Below, piece after piece: positions 51,134-60,307 of a stretch of 64,000 nt of DNA. The DNA is from Nocardioides daphniae (GTDB lineage: Bacteria; Actinomycetota; Actinomycetes; Propionibacteriales; Nocardioidaceae), in contig NZ_CP038462.1 in assembly GCF_004777465.1 (NCBI RefSeq), forward strand, positions 1,984,001-2,048,000. The letters are read 5' to 3'. Under the pieces are notes generated by a model, which did not search any database, had not been told where the DNA came from, and worked only from the letters and a program-made list of their open reading frames with translations. The position numbers and the translations under genes were made by a program. Every line of letters begins with the position of its first letter. Position 1 is the first letter of the stretch.

Positions 51134-53023
51134 ATGTACGACAACCCCTCAGTTGAGGCCCACCAGGTGCAGGACGCCACGCGCGCTCTCGCTCACGCAT
51201 CCCGGAGCGTTGAGGATCCACGTCAGATCTACTCGGTACTCGGGTCTCTGACCGCGGCAGTGGCGTCGTTGAGTCAGACACTGCACCAACTCGGCGCCGC
51301 GCACGACAGCCCAACCCTCCACGCCACGTGGGAAGCCGACGGGTCCCGCCGCGACCGCGCCACCACGTACCGGGTGTCGTGGGAACTGCATCGTGCCGCC
51401 GAGATGCTCAACCAGGTCGGTGAGGTCATCGCACGCGCCCACAACGCCGAAGCCACCATCACCTACGCTCCCTGCGACCCACTCGCCGCGCCCCGGCGCG
51501 TCGCGTCGGGTCGACGACCCTGGGCTCTCACTGTGAGCGGCCCCGACCAGACACGCTTGCACAGCACAGCGCTGGTCTCCCCCGGGCGGGAGAAGCGCCG
51601 CGACCGGCGTACGCGTCGCGCAGCTGCAGCAGCGCGCATCGCGGCCGACCGCGACGCCCGCAAGACCATGGAACGGACCAAAGCAGAAGCGTTGCAGGCC
51701 GAACGCCGCGCCACCGTGGTCCTGCCGAAGGCCGGCGAACCCGGGCCCGCGGCACTACGCACCCCGGGACGACTCCGTATCCCCAAGCACCAGGACACCT
51801 CGGCCACGCTGGCGGGGGCCTATCCGTTCCTCGCCGAGGGTGGCCTCGGGAGCGACGGCGTGTTCGTCGGACAAGACCTGTACTCGGGGTCCTCGTTCGT
51901 CTACGACCCCTGGGTGCTGTACGCCCGCGGCCTAATCACCGCACCCAACATGGTGCTGGCCGGGATCGTCGGCTCCGGGAAATCCGCACTCGCCAAGAGC
52001 CTCTACACCCGATCCATCCCGTTCGGGCGTCGCGTCTACGTCCCCGGCGATCCGAAGGGTGAACACACCGCCGTGGCGGAGGCAGTCGGCGGCAAGGCCA
52101 TCGCACTGGGCCACGGCATGACCACGCGCCTCAACCCGCTCGACGAGGGCCACCGCCCCCGCGGGCTCGACGACGTCCAGTGGGCCGCGCAGGTCAACGC
52201 CCGGCGTCGCGACCTCGTTGGTGCGCTCGCCGAGACCGTCCTCGACCGCCGTCTCACTCCGCTGGAGCACACCGCTGTCGACGTTGCGCTGGCCGACACG
52301 GTCCGTACCTGCCAGGTACCGGTCCTGCCGATGGTCGTGGACCGCCTGCTCGCACCCGACACCACCGCCGACATCGACGGACGGCTGACTGACGACGGAC
52401 GGCTCGTGGGCCACGCTCTCCGGCGACTGGTCGCGGGTGACTTGGCGGGCCTGTTCGACGGGCCCTCGACGGTGCGGTTCGACCCATCGCTGCCGATGAT
52501 CGCCCTCGACCTCTCCCGGGTCACCGAGAACGCCACGCTGATCAGCGTGCTGATGACGTGTGCCTCGGCGTGGATGGAGTCCGCGCTGCTCGACCCCGAC
52601 GGCGGCCAACGCTGGGTCGTGTACGACGAAGCCTGGCGCCTCATGTCTCACCCGGCGTTGCTGCGACGCATGGACGCCCACTGGCGTCTGGCACGCCACT
52701 ACGGCATCGCGAACATGCTGATCTTCCACAAGCTCTCCGACCTCGACAACGTCGGCGACTCCGGCTCCGCGATGCGCGCTCTGGCCTCCTCGCTCCTCGC
52801 GAACGCCGAAACCCGTGTGGTCTACCGCCAGGAGTCCGACCAGCTCGGGGTCACGGCGGCTGCCCTCGGACTCACCGGCACCGAGCGCTCGCTCCTGCCA
52901 ACCCTGGGAACCGGACAAGGGCTGTGGCGGATCAAGGACCGCTCCTTCGTGGTCCAGCACCAACTCCACCCGGCTGAGCTGGGGTTGTTCGACACCACCA
53001 CTCGGATGACGGCTGCTCGTTAG
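51134..53023 (+). CDS. VirB4-like transfer ATPase with an extra helical N-terminal domain
   Basis: 629 residues, uninterrupted. Walker A is GIVGSGKSALAK (about residue 277), Walker B is WVVYDEAWRLM (about 497), and the family-typical YVPGDPKGEHTAVAEAVGG and LGTGQGLWRIKDR are present; this is the actinobacterial VirB4-like ATPase that pairs with SCO6880. The first ~130 residues are a separate helical unit (ARALAHASRSVEDPRQIYSVLGSLTAAVASLSQ) usually encoded as a small independent gene; here it is in frame with the ATPase, either a true fusion or the effect of an indel. No coupling protein follows. Confidence 0.85.
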   Translation: MYDNPSVEAHQVQDATRALAHASRSVEDPRQIYSVLGSLTAAVASLSQTLHQLGAAHDSPTLHATWEADGSRRDRATTYRVSWELHRAAEMLNQVGEVIARAHNAEATITYAPCDPLAAPRRVASGRRPWALTVSGPDQTRLHSTALVSPGREKRRDRRTRRAAAAARIAADRDARKTMERTKAEALQAERRATVVLPKAGEPGPAALRTPGRLRIPKHQDTSATLAGAYPFLAEGGLGSDGVFVGQDLYSGSSFVYDPWVLYARGLITAPNMVLAGIVGSGKSALAKSLYTRSIPFGRRVYVPGDPKGEHTAVAEAVGGKAIALGHGMTTRLNPLDEGHRPRGLDDVQWAAQVNARRRDLVGALAETVLDRRLTPLEHTAVDVALADTVRTCQVPVLPMVVDRLLAPDTTADIDGRLTDDGRLVGHALRRLVAGDLAGLFDGPSTVRFDPSLPMIALDLSRVTENATLISVLMTCASAWMESALLDPDGGQRWVVYDEAWRLMSHPALLRRMDAHWRLARHYGIANMLIFHKLSDLDNVGDSGSAMRALASSLLANAETRVVYRQESDQLGVTAAALGLTGTERSLLPTLGTGQGLWRIKDRSFVVQHQLHPAELGLFDTTTRMTAAR

Positions 53024-53342
53024 AAGTTCGCGCGAATTTTGACGGTTCTGCGACGAACTTGAGCATACGCAACGTCCTCGAGCCTGTGCGGACACTCAGG
53101 TTCAGAGAAGCCGCGATGGGAAGCTGTCGCGTGCCGGATGGGGAGCCGTCACCGAGAAACTCACCGGACGGGCTATCTGGAACTCTTGAGCGGCGGCGAG
53201 CGCGCCGGGCCGCAGCTTCACCATTGGAGGTTCGGCTCTCGGAACGACCAGGTCGGAGAGCGTATGTGCGGTGCCACTGAGGGACAACGACCTCAACGCT
53301 CCCTTCCAGCGACGTCGCGGATCTTGTCGGTATGGGCTGGGG
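53024..53342. other. Intergenic stretch between the transfer region and the metal cassette
   Basis: 319 nt with no supported gene. The strand changes here and the transfer genes end abruptly. A short minus-strand frame (53102-53296) has a protein-like stretch but no start context or recognisable family. It may hold a junction scar of the cassette insertion. Confidence 0.4.
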
Positions 53343-53915
53343 TCAGGGAAGGGCCAGTTCGATGTGCTGGTCGGGTTCGAGCTGGAGGTTGGCGGGGTCG
53401 CCGGGCACGGGGGTGCCGTTACTGGTCACCGTCACCTCCTCACCGGCGTTTGCCTTGGCGCCACCGATCTGGGTCGGCGTGAGGGCGACGCCCCACTGGG
53501 TGAACAGCTGACCGAGGGTGAACTTCTCCCCGATGGTGTGCGCTTCGATGTGGATGGTGCCGTCGCCTTCGTGGGTGTGGAGCGCGGACATGGCTCCGGT
53601 ATCGGGATCGACGCCGATGTTGGGCGGGACGGGGACTGGCTGGCCGTCGATGGTGATGGCGAGCGTGGGGTGGTAGTGCTCGGCGGTGCCCATCGGGCCT
53701 AGGTCGAGTCCGGCGGCGGCGACTCTTGCGGGAACGTCGCCGGGTGCTGGCCATGGCGGGAGCGACGTGTCGTCGGGTACAACGCCGGAGGAGCTCGAGA
53801 TGGTGTCGCTGGTGTCATCGGTGGCTGTCGGCTCCGTGCCGCATCCGGTGGCGGTGAGGGTGAGGGTTGCTGTGATGGCGGCGGCCGCCGGCCGAGCGGG
53901 GGTGGGTGTCTTCAC
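53343..53915 (-). CDS. Putative lipoprotein near the copper cassette
   Basis: 190 residues from GTG 53915. A signal peptide with a lipobox-like TGC precedes a Thr/Ser/Asp-rich linker, then a conserved-looking domain with His (EHYHPTLAITIDGQPV, GAMSALHTHEGDGTIHIEAHT). Secreted His-rich domains of this type (HTH, HYHP) suggest metal binding. It lies 123 nt downstream of the DUF305 gene on the same strand. Confidence 0.7.
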   Translation of the reverse strand: MKTPTPARPAAAAITATLTLTATGCGTEPTATDDTSDTISSSSGVVPDDTSLPPWPAPGDVPARVAAAGLDLGPMGTAEHYHPTLAITIDGQPVPVPPNIGVDPDTGAMSALHTHEGDGTIHIEAHTIGEKFTLGQLFTQWGVALTPTQIGGAKANAGEEVTVTSNGTPVPGDPANLQLEPDQHIELALP

Positions 53916-54038
53916 GGGGTGTTCCTCTGCTGTGGTGGCGTGCCTCGCGCCTCGGTGCGGTCCCTGGGGCGTGCCGGACGTGGGGCGCACGAGCAGGCGG
54001 ACGCCACCGGCGCGGTGGCGTCCGCCCGCGCTGCGGGT

Positions 54039-54680
54039 TCAGGAGTCGAGGAGGCCCTGCATGGTGTCGATCTCCTGCTGTTGGGCGTCGATGATCTGGC
54101 CGGCGAGGTCGACGGCGTCGTTGAACTGGCCGTCTTCCTGCTCGGTCTCGGCCATTTCGATGGCGCCCTCGTGGTGCTCGATCATCATCTCGAGCCACAT
54201 GTCCTGGAACTCGGCGTCGGAGGCGTTCTCGAGGGCTTCCATGTCCTCGGAGGTCATCATTCCGGGCATGTCGTCGTGGCCCATGTCGTCCATGGTGTCG
54301 GACATGTCGCCCATGTCGTGGCCGGAGTTGACGTGGTCGCGCATGGTCGCAGGCACGTCTTCGCCCCACTGGGTGAGCCAGTCGGCCATGGTCTCGATCT
54401 CCGGGCCTTGGGCGTCGCGGATGTCTTCGGCGAGGGCCTGGACCTCGGGGTCGAGGTCGCGGTCGAGGGTCAGGTCAACCATCGACAGCGCTTGGGCGTG
54501 GTGGGTGATCATGTCGCTCGCGAAGGCGACGTCGGCGTCGTTGTGCTCGGTGGTGCTGACCTCGGTCTGGCTGGCCGAGTCGGGGGTGTCGTCGCCGCAG
54601 GCGGTGACGCCGGCGCCGAGGAGGAGGGTGAGCGCGACGGCGCCGAGGGCGCGGGTACGGGTCTTGGTGTCGGTGTGCAT
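54039..54680 (-). CDS. DUF305 family lipoprotein
   Basis: 213 residues from ATG 54680. A lipobox-like VTAC follows a signal peptide. The DUF305 hallmarks are present: FASDMITHHAQALSMVDL, then WLEMMIEHHEGAIEMAETE near the C-terminus, with paired His residues on ferritin-like helices, and a Met/His/Asp-rich middle (MGDMSDTMDDMGHDDMPGMM). DUF305 proteins often accompany copper genes and may bind metal outside the membrane. Confidence 0.88.
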   Translation of the reverse strand: MHTDTKTRTRALGAVALTLLLGAGVTACGDDTPDSASQTEVSTTEHNDADVAFASDMITHHAQALSMVDLTLDRDLDPEVQALAEDIRDAQGPEIETMADWLTQWGEDVPATMRDHVNSGHDMGDMSDTMDDMGHDDMPGMMTSEDMEALENASDAEFQDMWLEMMIEHHEGAIEMAETEQEDGQFNDAVDLAGQIIDAQQQEIDTMQGLLDS

Positions 54681-54805
54681 GTGAGTTCTCCTGGAAGTCA
54701 GGTAGTCAGGTGGGGTGTTGCGGGCAGGCGGGAGCGACACCCGTCCGGGACGCTGGTGTCGACCTCGCGGTCGAGGTCAGCGGTGGCGGGTGGTCGCAGG
54801 GCCTG

Positions 54806-55354
54806 TCAGCACCTGATGACGGAGAATTGCCATTCATGGGGTGGCCCGGTGCCACGCACCCAGCGCAGGGCCCGTTCGCGGAAGGCTGCGGGCTTGAACG
54901 CCTTCGGCTGCAGCCGCCGGAGGAAGCCGGTGGCGAGGAGCGTCAGCAGGGTGAGTGCTGCAGCGGCGAGCATGACGACGCACAGGATCACCATGCTCGC
55001 CATGCCGTGACCCGAGCCGGAACCAGGGTCAGCACCGGCCTCAACGCTGGACCCGGGGGGTGCCGTCGAGGACTGCGTCGCGGTGGAGTGGGTGTGTCCG
55101 TCGTGCGAGTCTCCCGAGGCCATCGCCGCCTCGTGAGCAGAGGTCGCGGCCGCCGCACCCGTCATGCTCATCGTGCTCGAGGCAGTCACGAGAGGTGCGG
55201 GAGCGCCGTGGTTGGCAAGGGCGTGCATGCCGAGGATGCCGAGGACCAGGGCCGCTACGAGGACGGCCACTGCGCCGCGGCCGGTGACCTGCGCAGCCAT
55301 CCGCACCCCCAGGGAGTTGCGGGTGCGTCGGCTGGTCGCGGGCACGGGGCTCAT
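54806..55354 (-). CDS. DUF6153-like small membrane protein
   Basis: 182 residues from ATG 55354. Membrane segments are at about 20-45 ([21 protein letters not shown]) and 120-145 ([23 protein letters not shown]), with a His/Ser-rich loop ([13 protein letters not shown]). The GILGMHAL motif suggests the DUF6153 family seen near DUF305 and copper genes. In the raw frame this protein appears fused to the end of the P-type ATPase because of a frameshift at about 55508; the true ATPase stop at 55383 lies before its start. Confidence 0.65.
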   Translation of the reverse strand: MSPVPATSRRTRNSLGVRMAAQVTGRGAVAVLVAALVLGILGMHALANHGAPAPLVTASSTMSMTGAAAATSAHEAAMASGDSHDGHTHSTATQSSTAPPGSSVEAGADPGSGSGHGMASMVILCVVMLAAAALTLLTLLATGFLRRLQPKAFKPAAFRERALRWVRGTGPPHEWQFSVIRC

Positions 55355-55382
55355 CGGCTTCGATGGTACGGAGACGCTGGTG

Positions 55383-57784
55383 TCAGCCCAGCTTCTGGGT
55401 CCGCAGTCTGAGCGCGTTGATGATGACGCTGACCGAGGAGAGAGCCATGGCGGCCGCGGCGATGACCGGGGACAGCAGCCACCCGAACACCGGGTACAGC
55501 ACCCGGCGGCGATGGGGATGCCGGCGGTGTTGTACCCGAACGCCAGCACCAGACCGCGGCGGACGTTGCCCATGACGGCGTGGGAGAGCGCGCGGGCGTG
55601 GGCGATGCCGTTGAGGTCGCCGCGGAGCAGGGTGACCCCGGCGGATTCGATGGCGACGTCGGTGCCGGTGCCCATCGCGAGTCCGACGTCGGCTGCGGCG
55701 AGCGCTGGGGCATCGTTGACGCCGTCTCCGGCGAACGCGACCACGCGGCCCTCGGCACGGAGTCGGTTGACGACGTCGGCCTTGTGGTCGGGCAGCACCT
55801 CGGCCTCGACCCGGTCGATGCCGAGGTCGGCGGCGACCGCGGCGGCGGTGATCTGGTTGTCGCCGGTGAGCATGATGACCTCGATGCCCTCCTTGCGCAG
55901 CGCCGTGAGCGCGGCCGGGGTGGTGTCCTTGACCTGGTCGGCGATGCCGATGACGCCGGCTGGGGTGCCGTCGATGGCGACGAGGACGGCGGTCGCGCCG
56001 GTGCGGCGCAGCTGGTCGGCCCGCTCGGCCAGGGCGGCGGGATCGATGTCCTGGCTCGTAAGGAACCCGGCGGTCCCGATAAGAACCTTGCGGCCCTCGA
56101 CGACGCCGAGGACGCCCTTGCCGGCGGGTGCGTCGAAGTCAGCGACCTCGGGCAGCCTGGCACCCTCAGTTGCGTCGCCGGTGGCCTTGTCGACGATGGC
56201 GCGAGCCAGCGGGTGCTCCGAGGCGTTCTCCACCGCGGCCGCGAGCCACAGCAGCTCTTCGGCCGTGTGGCTGGTGTATCCGTCGGCGAGCTCGAGGGCG
56301 ACGACGGCGGGTTGGCCCTCGGTCAGGGTGCCGGTCTTGTCGACGACGACGGTGTCGACCTTCTCCATCCGCTCGAGCGCTTCGGCGTTCTTGATGAGGA
56401 CACCCATCTGGGCGCCGCGTCCGACGCCGACCATGATGGACATGGGTGTGGCCAGGCCCAGCGCACATGGGCAGGCGATGATCAGGACGCTGACCGCGAC
56501 GACGAGCGCGTGAGCCAGCTTCGGGTCGGGGCCGACGATGGCCCAGATGATGAATGCGAGCACGGCGACGCCGATGACGGCGGGTACGAACACCGCTGAG
56601 ACGCGGTCGACGGTGCGCTGGATGGGTGCGCGGGAGCGCTGGGCTTCGGCCACCATGTTCACGATGCGGGCCAGCATGGTGTCGTGGCCGACCGCGTTGG
56701 CGCGCACCAGCAGCGCGCCGGTCTGGTTGAGGGTGCCGCCGATGGCGTTGTCGCCGACGTTCTTGGTGACGGGCATGGACTCGCCAGTGACCAGCGACTC
56801 GTCGACAGCTGACTTGCCGTCCTCGACGAGCCCGTCGACGGGGACCTTCTCGCCGGGACGGACGCGCAGCAGGTCCCCGATCTGGACCTGGTCGAGGGTG
56901 ACTTCCTCCTCGGTGCCGTCGTCGCGGACGCGGCGTGCGGTCTTGGGCGAGAGATCCAAGAGGGCCTTGATGGCGCCGGAGGTCGCTTCGCGCGCGCGGA
57001 GCTCGAGGACCTGCCCGAGAAGAACGAGGGTGGTGATGACGGCAGCCGCCTCGAAGTACACCTCGACCGCCCCGCCCTCACGGAACGCGGCAGGGAAGAT
57101 GCCGGGCGCGACGGTGGCGACGACGGAGAACAGCCACGCGACGCCTGTGCCCATCGCGATGAGCGTGAACATGTTGAGGTTCCGGGTCCGCACCGACGCC
57201 CAGCCGCGGACGAAGAACGGCCACCCGGCCCAGAGCACCACCGGGGTCGCAAGCACGAGCTGGGTCCACGCCGACGCGGTGGCGGAGATGTTGTCGTGCA
57301 GCCACGGGACCAAGTCGCGGCCCATGCCGAGGATCACGACCGGGACCGACAAGACGACGCCCACCCAGAAGCGGCGAGTCATGTCCCGCAGCTCCTCGGA
57401 CGGGCCGGTATCCGCGGTGACGATGACGGGCTCGAGGGCCATCCCGCAGATGGGGCAGGTTCCCGGGCCGTCCTGCCGAATCTCGGGGTGCATCGGGCAG
57501 GTGTACTCGACCGCCTCGCCCTCACTCGGGGTCGGCTGCCCATGTCCGGGCTCAGTTGCATGCCCGGCGTGGTCACCTTCGGCGTGGTCTGAGAAGCCAC
57601 GGTCGATGTATCGGTCAGGGTCGGCGAGGAACTTGCCCTTGCAGCCAGCTGAGCAGAAGTAGAACTGCTCACTGCGGTGCTCGACCGTGTGCTCGGCCAC
57701 TGCGGGGTCGACCGTCATGCCGCACACCGGGTCGGTGACCTGGTCCGTGGTGGCCGCGTCCGAATGATGGGTGTGCGTGTTCAT
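55383..57784 (-). CDS. copA: Copper-exporting P1B-type ATPase with YHS and heavy-metal-binding domains (one frameshift)
   Basis: About 800 residues. The N-terminus carries a YHS domain ([15 protein letters not shown] … [12 protein letters not shown]) and a second Cys-His site ([22 protein letters not shown]), then the P-type core: TGES, the metal-transport CPC in [13 protein letters not shown], the phosphorylation site DKTGTLTEG, and [10 protein letters not shown]. The C-terminal frame slips near 55508; the other frame gives [19 protein letters not shown] and stops at 55383. ATG 57784 lies 7 nt from a promoter -10 box with a CsoR-like operator. It exports Cu(I). Confidence 0.92.
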
Positions 57785-57793
57785 GCCTTCACT

Positions 57794-57810
57794 ATACCCC
57801 CCTGGGGTAT
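57794..57810 (-). promoter_or_regulatory. CsoR-type operator inside the copA promoter
   Basis: The perfect inverted repeat ATACCCC-CCT-GGGGTAT has the shape of operators bound by the copper-responsive repressor CsoR. It lies between a -35 TTGACC (57818-57813) and a -10 TATAGT (57796-57791) with 16-bp spacing, and overlaps the -10 by 3 bp. The -10 ends 6 nt before ATG 57784, so the transcript is probably leaderless. The -35 overlaps the stop region of the upstream gene. No csoR gene is in the window. Confidence 0.75.
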
Positions 57811-57814
57811 CCGG

Positions 57815-58492
57815 TCAAGGAAGCTCTACGCCGAGCAGGGCCAGCATGGCAAGGGCATCGCTGACGTCTTCGAGGTTGCCGGCGGCGGTTCCCTCAAAGT
57901 CCGGGACGGGACGCTGCTCGGCTTCTTCCTGAGTGGTGGCCGGGCCGTTCTTCTCGATGTCCTCGATCAGCCAGTCCATTTCCTTGATCTCTTTGCGCTG
58001 GGCCTTGATGATCCCGTCGGCGAGCTCACGAACGCGAACGTCGTCGATGTCGGCCCGCTCACTGGTCAAGATGGCGATCGAGTGGTGCGGGATCATGCCC
58101 TTCATGTACGCCTGGTCATCGACCAACGCCTGGGAACGCGAGAGGTACAGCCCACCTGCACCCAGCAGCATCGCCAGCCCCACGAGCACGACGTTGTAGG
58201 CGCGGTTCTTGTACATCATGCTGCGCATGAACGCGAACATCACCAGCGCCATGGCGCCGCCCATCAACAGCGCCATGTAGAAGCGCTCCTCGCTCCACCG
58301 CACGTGGTCGAAGGCGAAGACATTGGAGTACATCAAGACGAACATCACCACCGTGGAGGTGGCGATCATCAGCCCGAAACGCAGGTACATCTGCCGCTCG
58401 TGGGTCTTGTGCTCCTTCTGCTGGTCGGGCTCCTCCTCCCGGCTGCTGGGCTTGCTGGCACCGGACGGCTCCTGCGTGTGATGCGATGACAT
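57815..58492 (-). CDS. DUF305 membrane protein
   Basis: 225 residues. A charged cytoplasmic leader is followed by three membrane helices (FGLMIATSTVVMFVLMYSNVFAF, ALLMGGAMALVMFAFM, NVVLVGLAMLLGAGGLYL), then a DUF305 domain with QAYMKGMIPHHSIAILTSERA and a late acidic helix (IKAQRKEIKEMDWLIEDIE). It belongs with copA in the metal cassette; its last codons overlap the copA promoter. Confidence 0.85.
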   Translation of the reverse strand: MSSHHTQEPSGASKPSSREEEPDQQKEHKTHERQMYLRFGLMIATSTVVMFVLMYSNVFAFDHVRWSEERFYMALLMGGAMALVMFAFMRSMMYKNRAYNVVLVGLAMLLGAGGLYLSRSQALVDDQAYMKGMIPHHSIAILTSERADIDDVRVRELADGIIKAQRKEIKEMDWLIEDIEKNGPATTQEEAEQRPVPDFEGTAAGNLEDVSDALAMLALLGVELP

Positions 58493-58551
58493 TGGGGATC
58501 GTCCTTCCCGCGGGTGTTGGGTAGCGGTGGTTGGTGTCGCTCAGAGTGGCG

Positions 58552-58886
58552 TCAGCTGTCGTCGTCCTCGATCGGAGCGCGAGACATCTCGATGAGCTGA
58601 CGTAGGCAGTGCTGTCGAAGTGGCTCGGGAAAACCCTCTGCGAGCCGGTAGAACACGATCCGGCCCCCTTGCGTCGCGTCACCAGCCCGGCGGTACGCAG
58701 CACCCGCAGGCCGTAGGAGACCGCGTCCTCGCTCACCGACAACGCAATGGCGAGGTCGCCCACACAAAGCTCCTCTACCACGTCGAGGGCGTACAACAGT
58801 CGAGCACGAGTGGGATCTGCCATCAACGACAGCACGCTGGTGAGCCGATCCCCCTCCTCTGCCGATGGCAGGCGCTCGCGGGCCAT
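58552..58886 (-). CDS. ArsR/SmtB-family metalloregulator (one frameshift)
   Basis: About 111 residues from ATG 58886. LSLMADPTRARLLYALDVVEELCVGDLAIALSVSEDAVSYGL is a typical ArsR winged helix with the metal-ligand motif ELCVGD at helix alpha3. The frame slips near 58668 in a run of five C (five G on the coding strand); adding one base restores RKGGRIVFYRLAEGFPEPL. It sits between the DUF305 gene and a divergent copper-storage gene and probably controls one or both. Confidence 0.82.
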
Positions 58887-58997
58887 GGCAACCCGTCTCG
58901 CGTCGACCGGGTGTTGGTGCCGATCGCCGCCACCGGTGATCTGGTCGGGTTCGTTTCCGCGAGCACGCACCGGGTGGTCCTCAGTCACCCCACAAAA

Positions 58998-59047
58998 GTA
59001 CCCAATATCCGTGCGGCTATGCGGATGACGCTGTGTCGGGTGGGTAC
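58998..59047. promoter_or_regulatory. Nested inverted repeats between the ArsR gene and the copper-storage gene
   Basis: Outer arms GTACCCA (58998-59004) and TGGGTAC (59041-59047), inner arms ATCCG (59007-59011) and CGGAT (59022-59026). This lies between the divergent start codons 58886 and 59121, where an ArsR-type operator is expected. Assignment as operator is inference. Confidence 0.35.
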
Positions 59048-59120
59048 AAGCCGGTAGCAGAGTGGCGGATTTCAGGGTCACCAGCCGGATGACCCGCTGC
59101 CGTAACCAAGAGGAGGAATC

Positions 59121-59525
59121 ATGGCTCACACCAAAATGCTGGAGGCTTACCCGAAGGACCTGGGGAACATCGACAAGGAGAAGCTGGCCGAGTGCATCGC
59201 AGCCTGTTTCGAGTGCGCCCAGGTCTGCACCGCGTGCGCCGACGCGTGCCTGTCGGAGGACATGGTCGCCGAGCTGGTCAAGTGCATTCGTACCGACCTT
59301 GACTGCGCCGACATCTGCCTCGCCACCGGGAACGCGTTGTCACGCCACACCGGGTACGACGCGAATGTGACCCGAGCGTTCCTGGAGGCTTGTGCCACTG
59401 CCTGCAAGGCGTGCGGCGACGAGTGCGAGAGCCATGCCGACATGCACGCTCACTGCCGCATCTGCGCCGAAGCCTGCCGACGCTGCGAGCAAGCCTGCCG
59501 CGACCTCCTCGCCAATCTGGGGTAA
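59121..59525 (+). CDS. Four-helix-bundle copper-storage protein (Csp/DUF326-like)
   Basis: 134 residues with repeated Cys pairs along helices: CIAACFECAQVCTACADACL, CIRTDLDCADICLATG, CATACKACGDECESH, CRICAEACRRCEQACRDLL. This is the pattern of the Cys-lined four-helix bundle that stores Cu(I) in the cytoplasm. AGGAGG directly precedes ATG 59121. It complements the exporter CopA: storage and efflux. Confidence 0.88.
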   Translation: MAHTKMLEAYPKDLGNIDKEKLAECIAACFECAQVCTACADACLSEDMVAELVKCIRTDLDCADICLATGNALSRHTGYDANVTRAFLEACATACKACGDECESHADMHAHCRICAEACRRCEQACRDLLANLG

Positions 59526-60080
59526 AGGCCGGTTCGGTGACCTTCTTGGCCATCGCTCCGCAGCGACCGGTGGGTGCGTTCGTTCCAAGCTTGGCACAAG
59601 GGGCCGACGCGCAGATCAGCGTGGCTCAGTCGGTCGAAACTGCGACACACAGCACTGGCGCACAGAGAGCTCGGAATTATGGTCGACGACGCGGGCTCCG
59701 GCTGACCTGGGGGGTCCGCGTCGCGTCCTCGCGCCGCACTCTTGGCCGGTCACTTAGCAGTGGGAGCAAGCCGACGATGCTTGCGGTCGCGGCAAACTGG
59801 TGTCGCTCTTACAACATGATCGCGGTGACGCCTGCAGCCCGAGGCCACGGGCCCCATCACCCCATGGGAACCCTTAGTTGGCGAGGCGCCCTTCAAGCCA
59901 GGTGCGTGACCTGACTCAACGAGCGCCTCAGGCTCACTATCCGACACGGAGCTCGCGGTGTCCACGGTCTCGGCCATGCCCGCCACCGATCCGTGCTGGT
60001 CACGTGGCCGGTGACCGATCCGCTTGCGGGCTCCTCCTTCACCGTCCGAGCGACCAGGTCTCAGGGATTTCCCTGGTTTT
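59526..60080. other. Gene-poor stretch after the copper cassette
   Basis: About 555 nt with no frame I can support on either strand; small frames lack starts or coding character. It may include old recombination debris between the copper cassette and the recombinase cluster. Confidence 0.4.
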
Positions 60081-60171
60081 TGGGGGGACGCTGTTTGACC
60101 TGCGCAAACGTGGCGCAGGCTGCCGCGTCCCCCGGGCTTGGACGGCCCGGGGGACGGATGGGGGGACGCTG
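60081..60171. repeat. Structured site: direct repeats enclosing two hairpins, next to the recombinase genes
   Basis: A perfect 13-bp direct repeat TGGGGGGACGCTG occurs at 60081-60093 and 60159-60171. Between them are a 7-bp stem hairpin CCTGCGC-N7-GCGCAGG (60099-60119) and a 12-bp stem hairpin with arms CGTCCCCCGGGC and GCCCGGGGGACG (60126-60156, 7-nt loop). No T-run follows, so it is not a standard terminator. Its place 137 bp beyond the end of the last recombinase gene suggests an attachment or recombination site. Confidence 0.6.
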
Positions 60172-60307
60172 AGCCGCCACGCTGCGGCCCGTGACAAAAG
60201 TCAGTGGCGTCAAGGTTTCCGATTCGTGCGCGTCGCGGTTGCTTATCCGTGGCGTGAGGATGTTGCGAGGACTCTCTGGCCGCGCCGCGCGGTCCGAAAG
60301 GACATGG

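Noticed and set aside
53102..53296. Short minus-strand protein-like frame after the VirB4-like gene
   Set aside because: No ribosome site, no recognisable family and no partner gene; insufficient to call a gene.
60126..60156. Rho-independent terminator at the 12-bp hairpin
   Set aside because: No T-run on either side, and it is enclosed by perfect direct repeats, so a recombination site is more likely.
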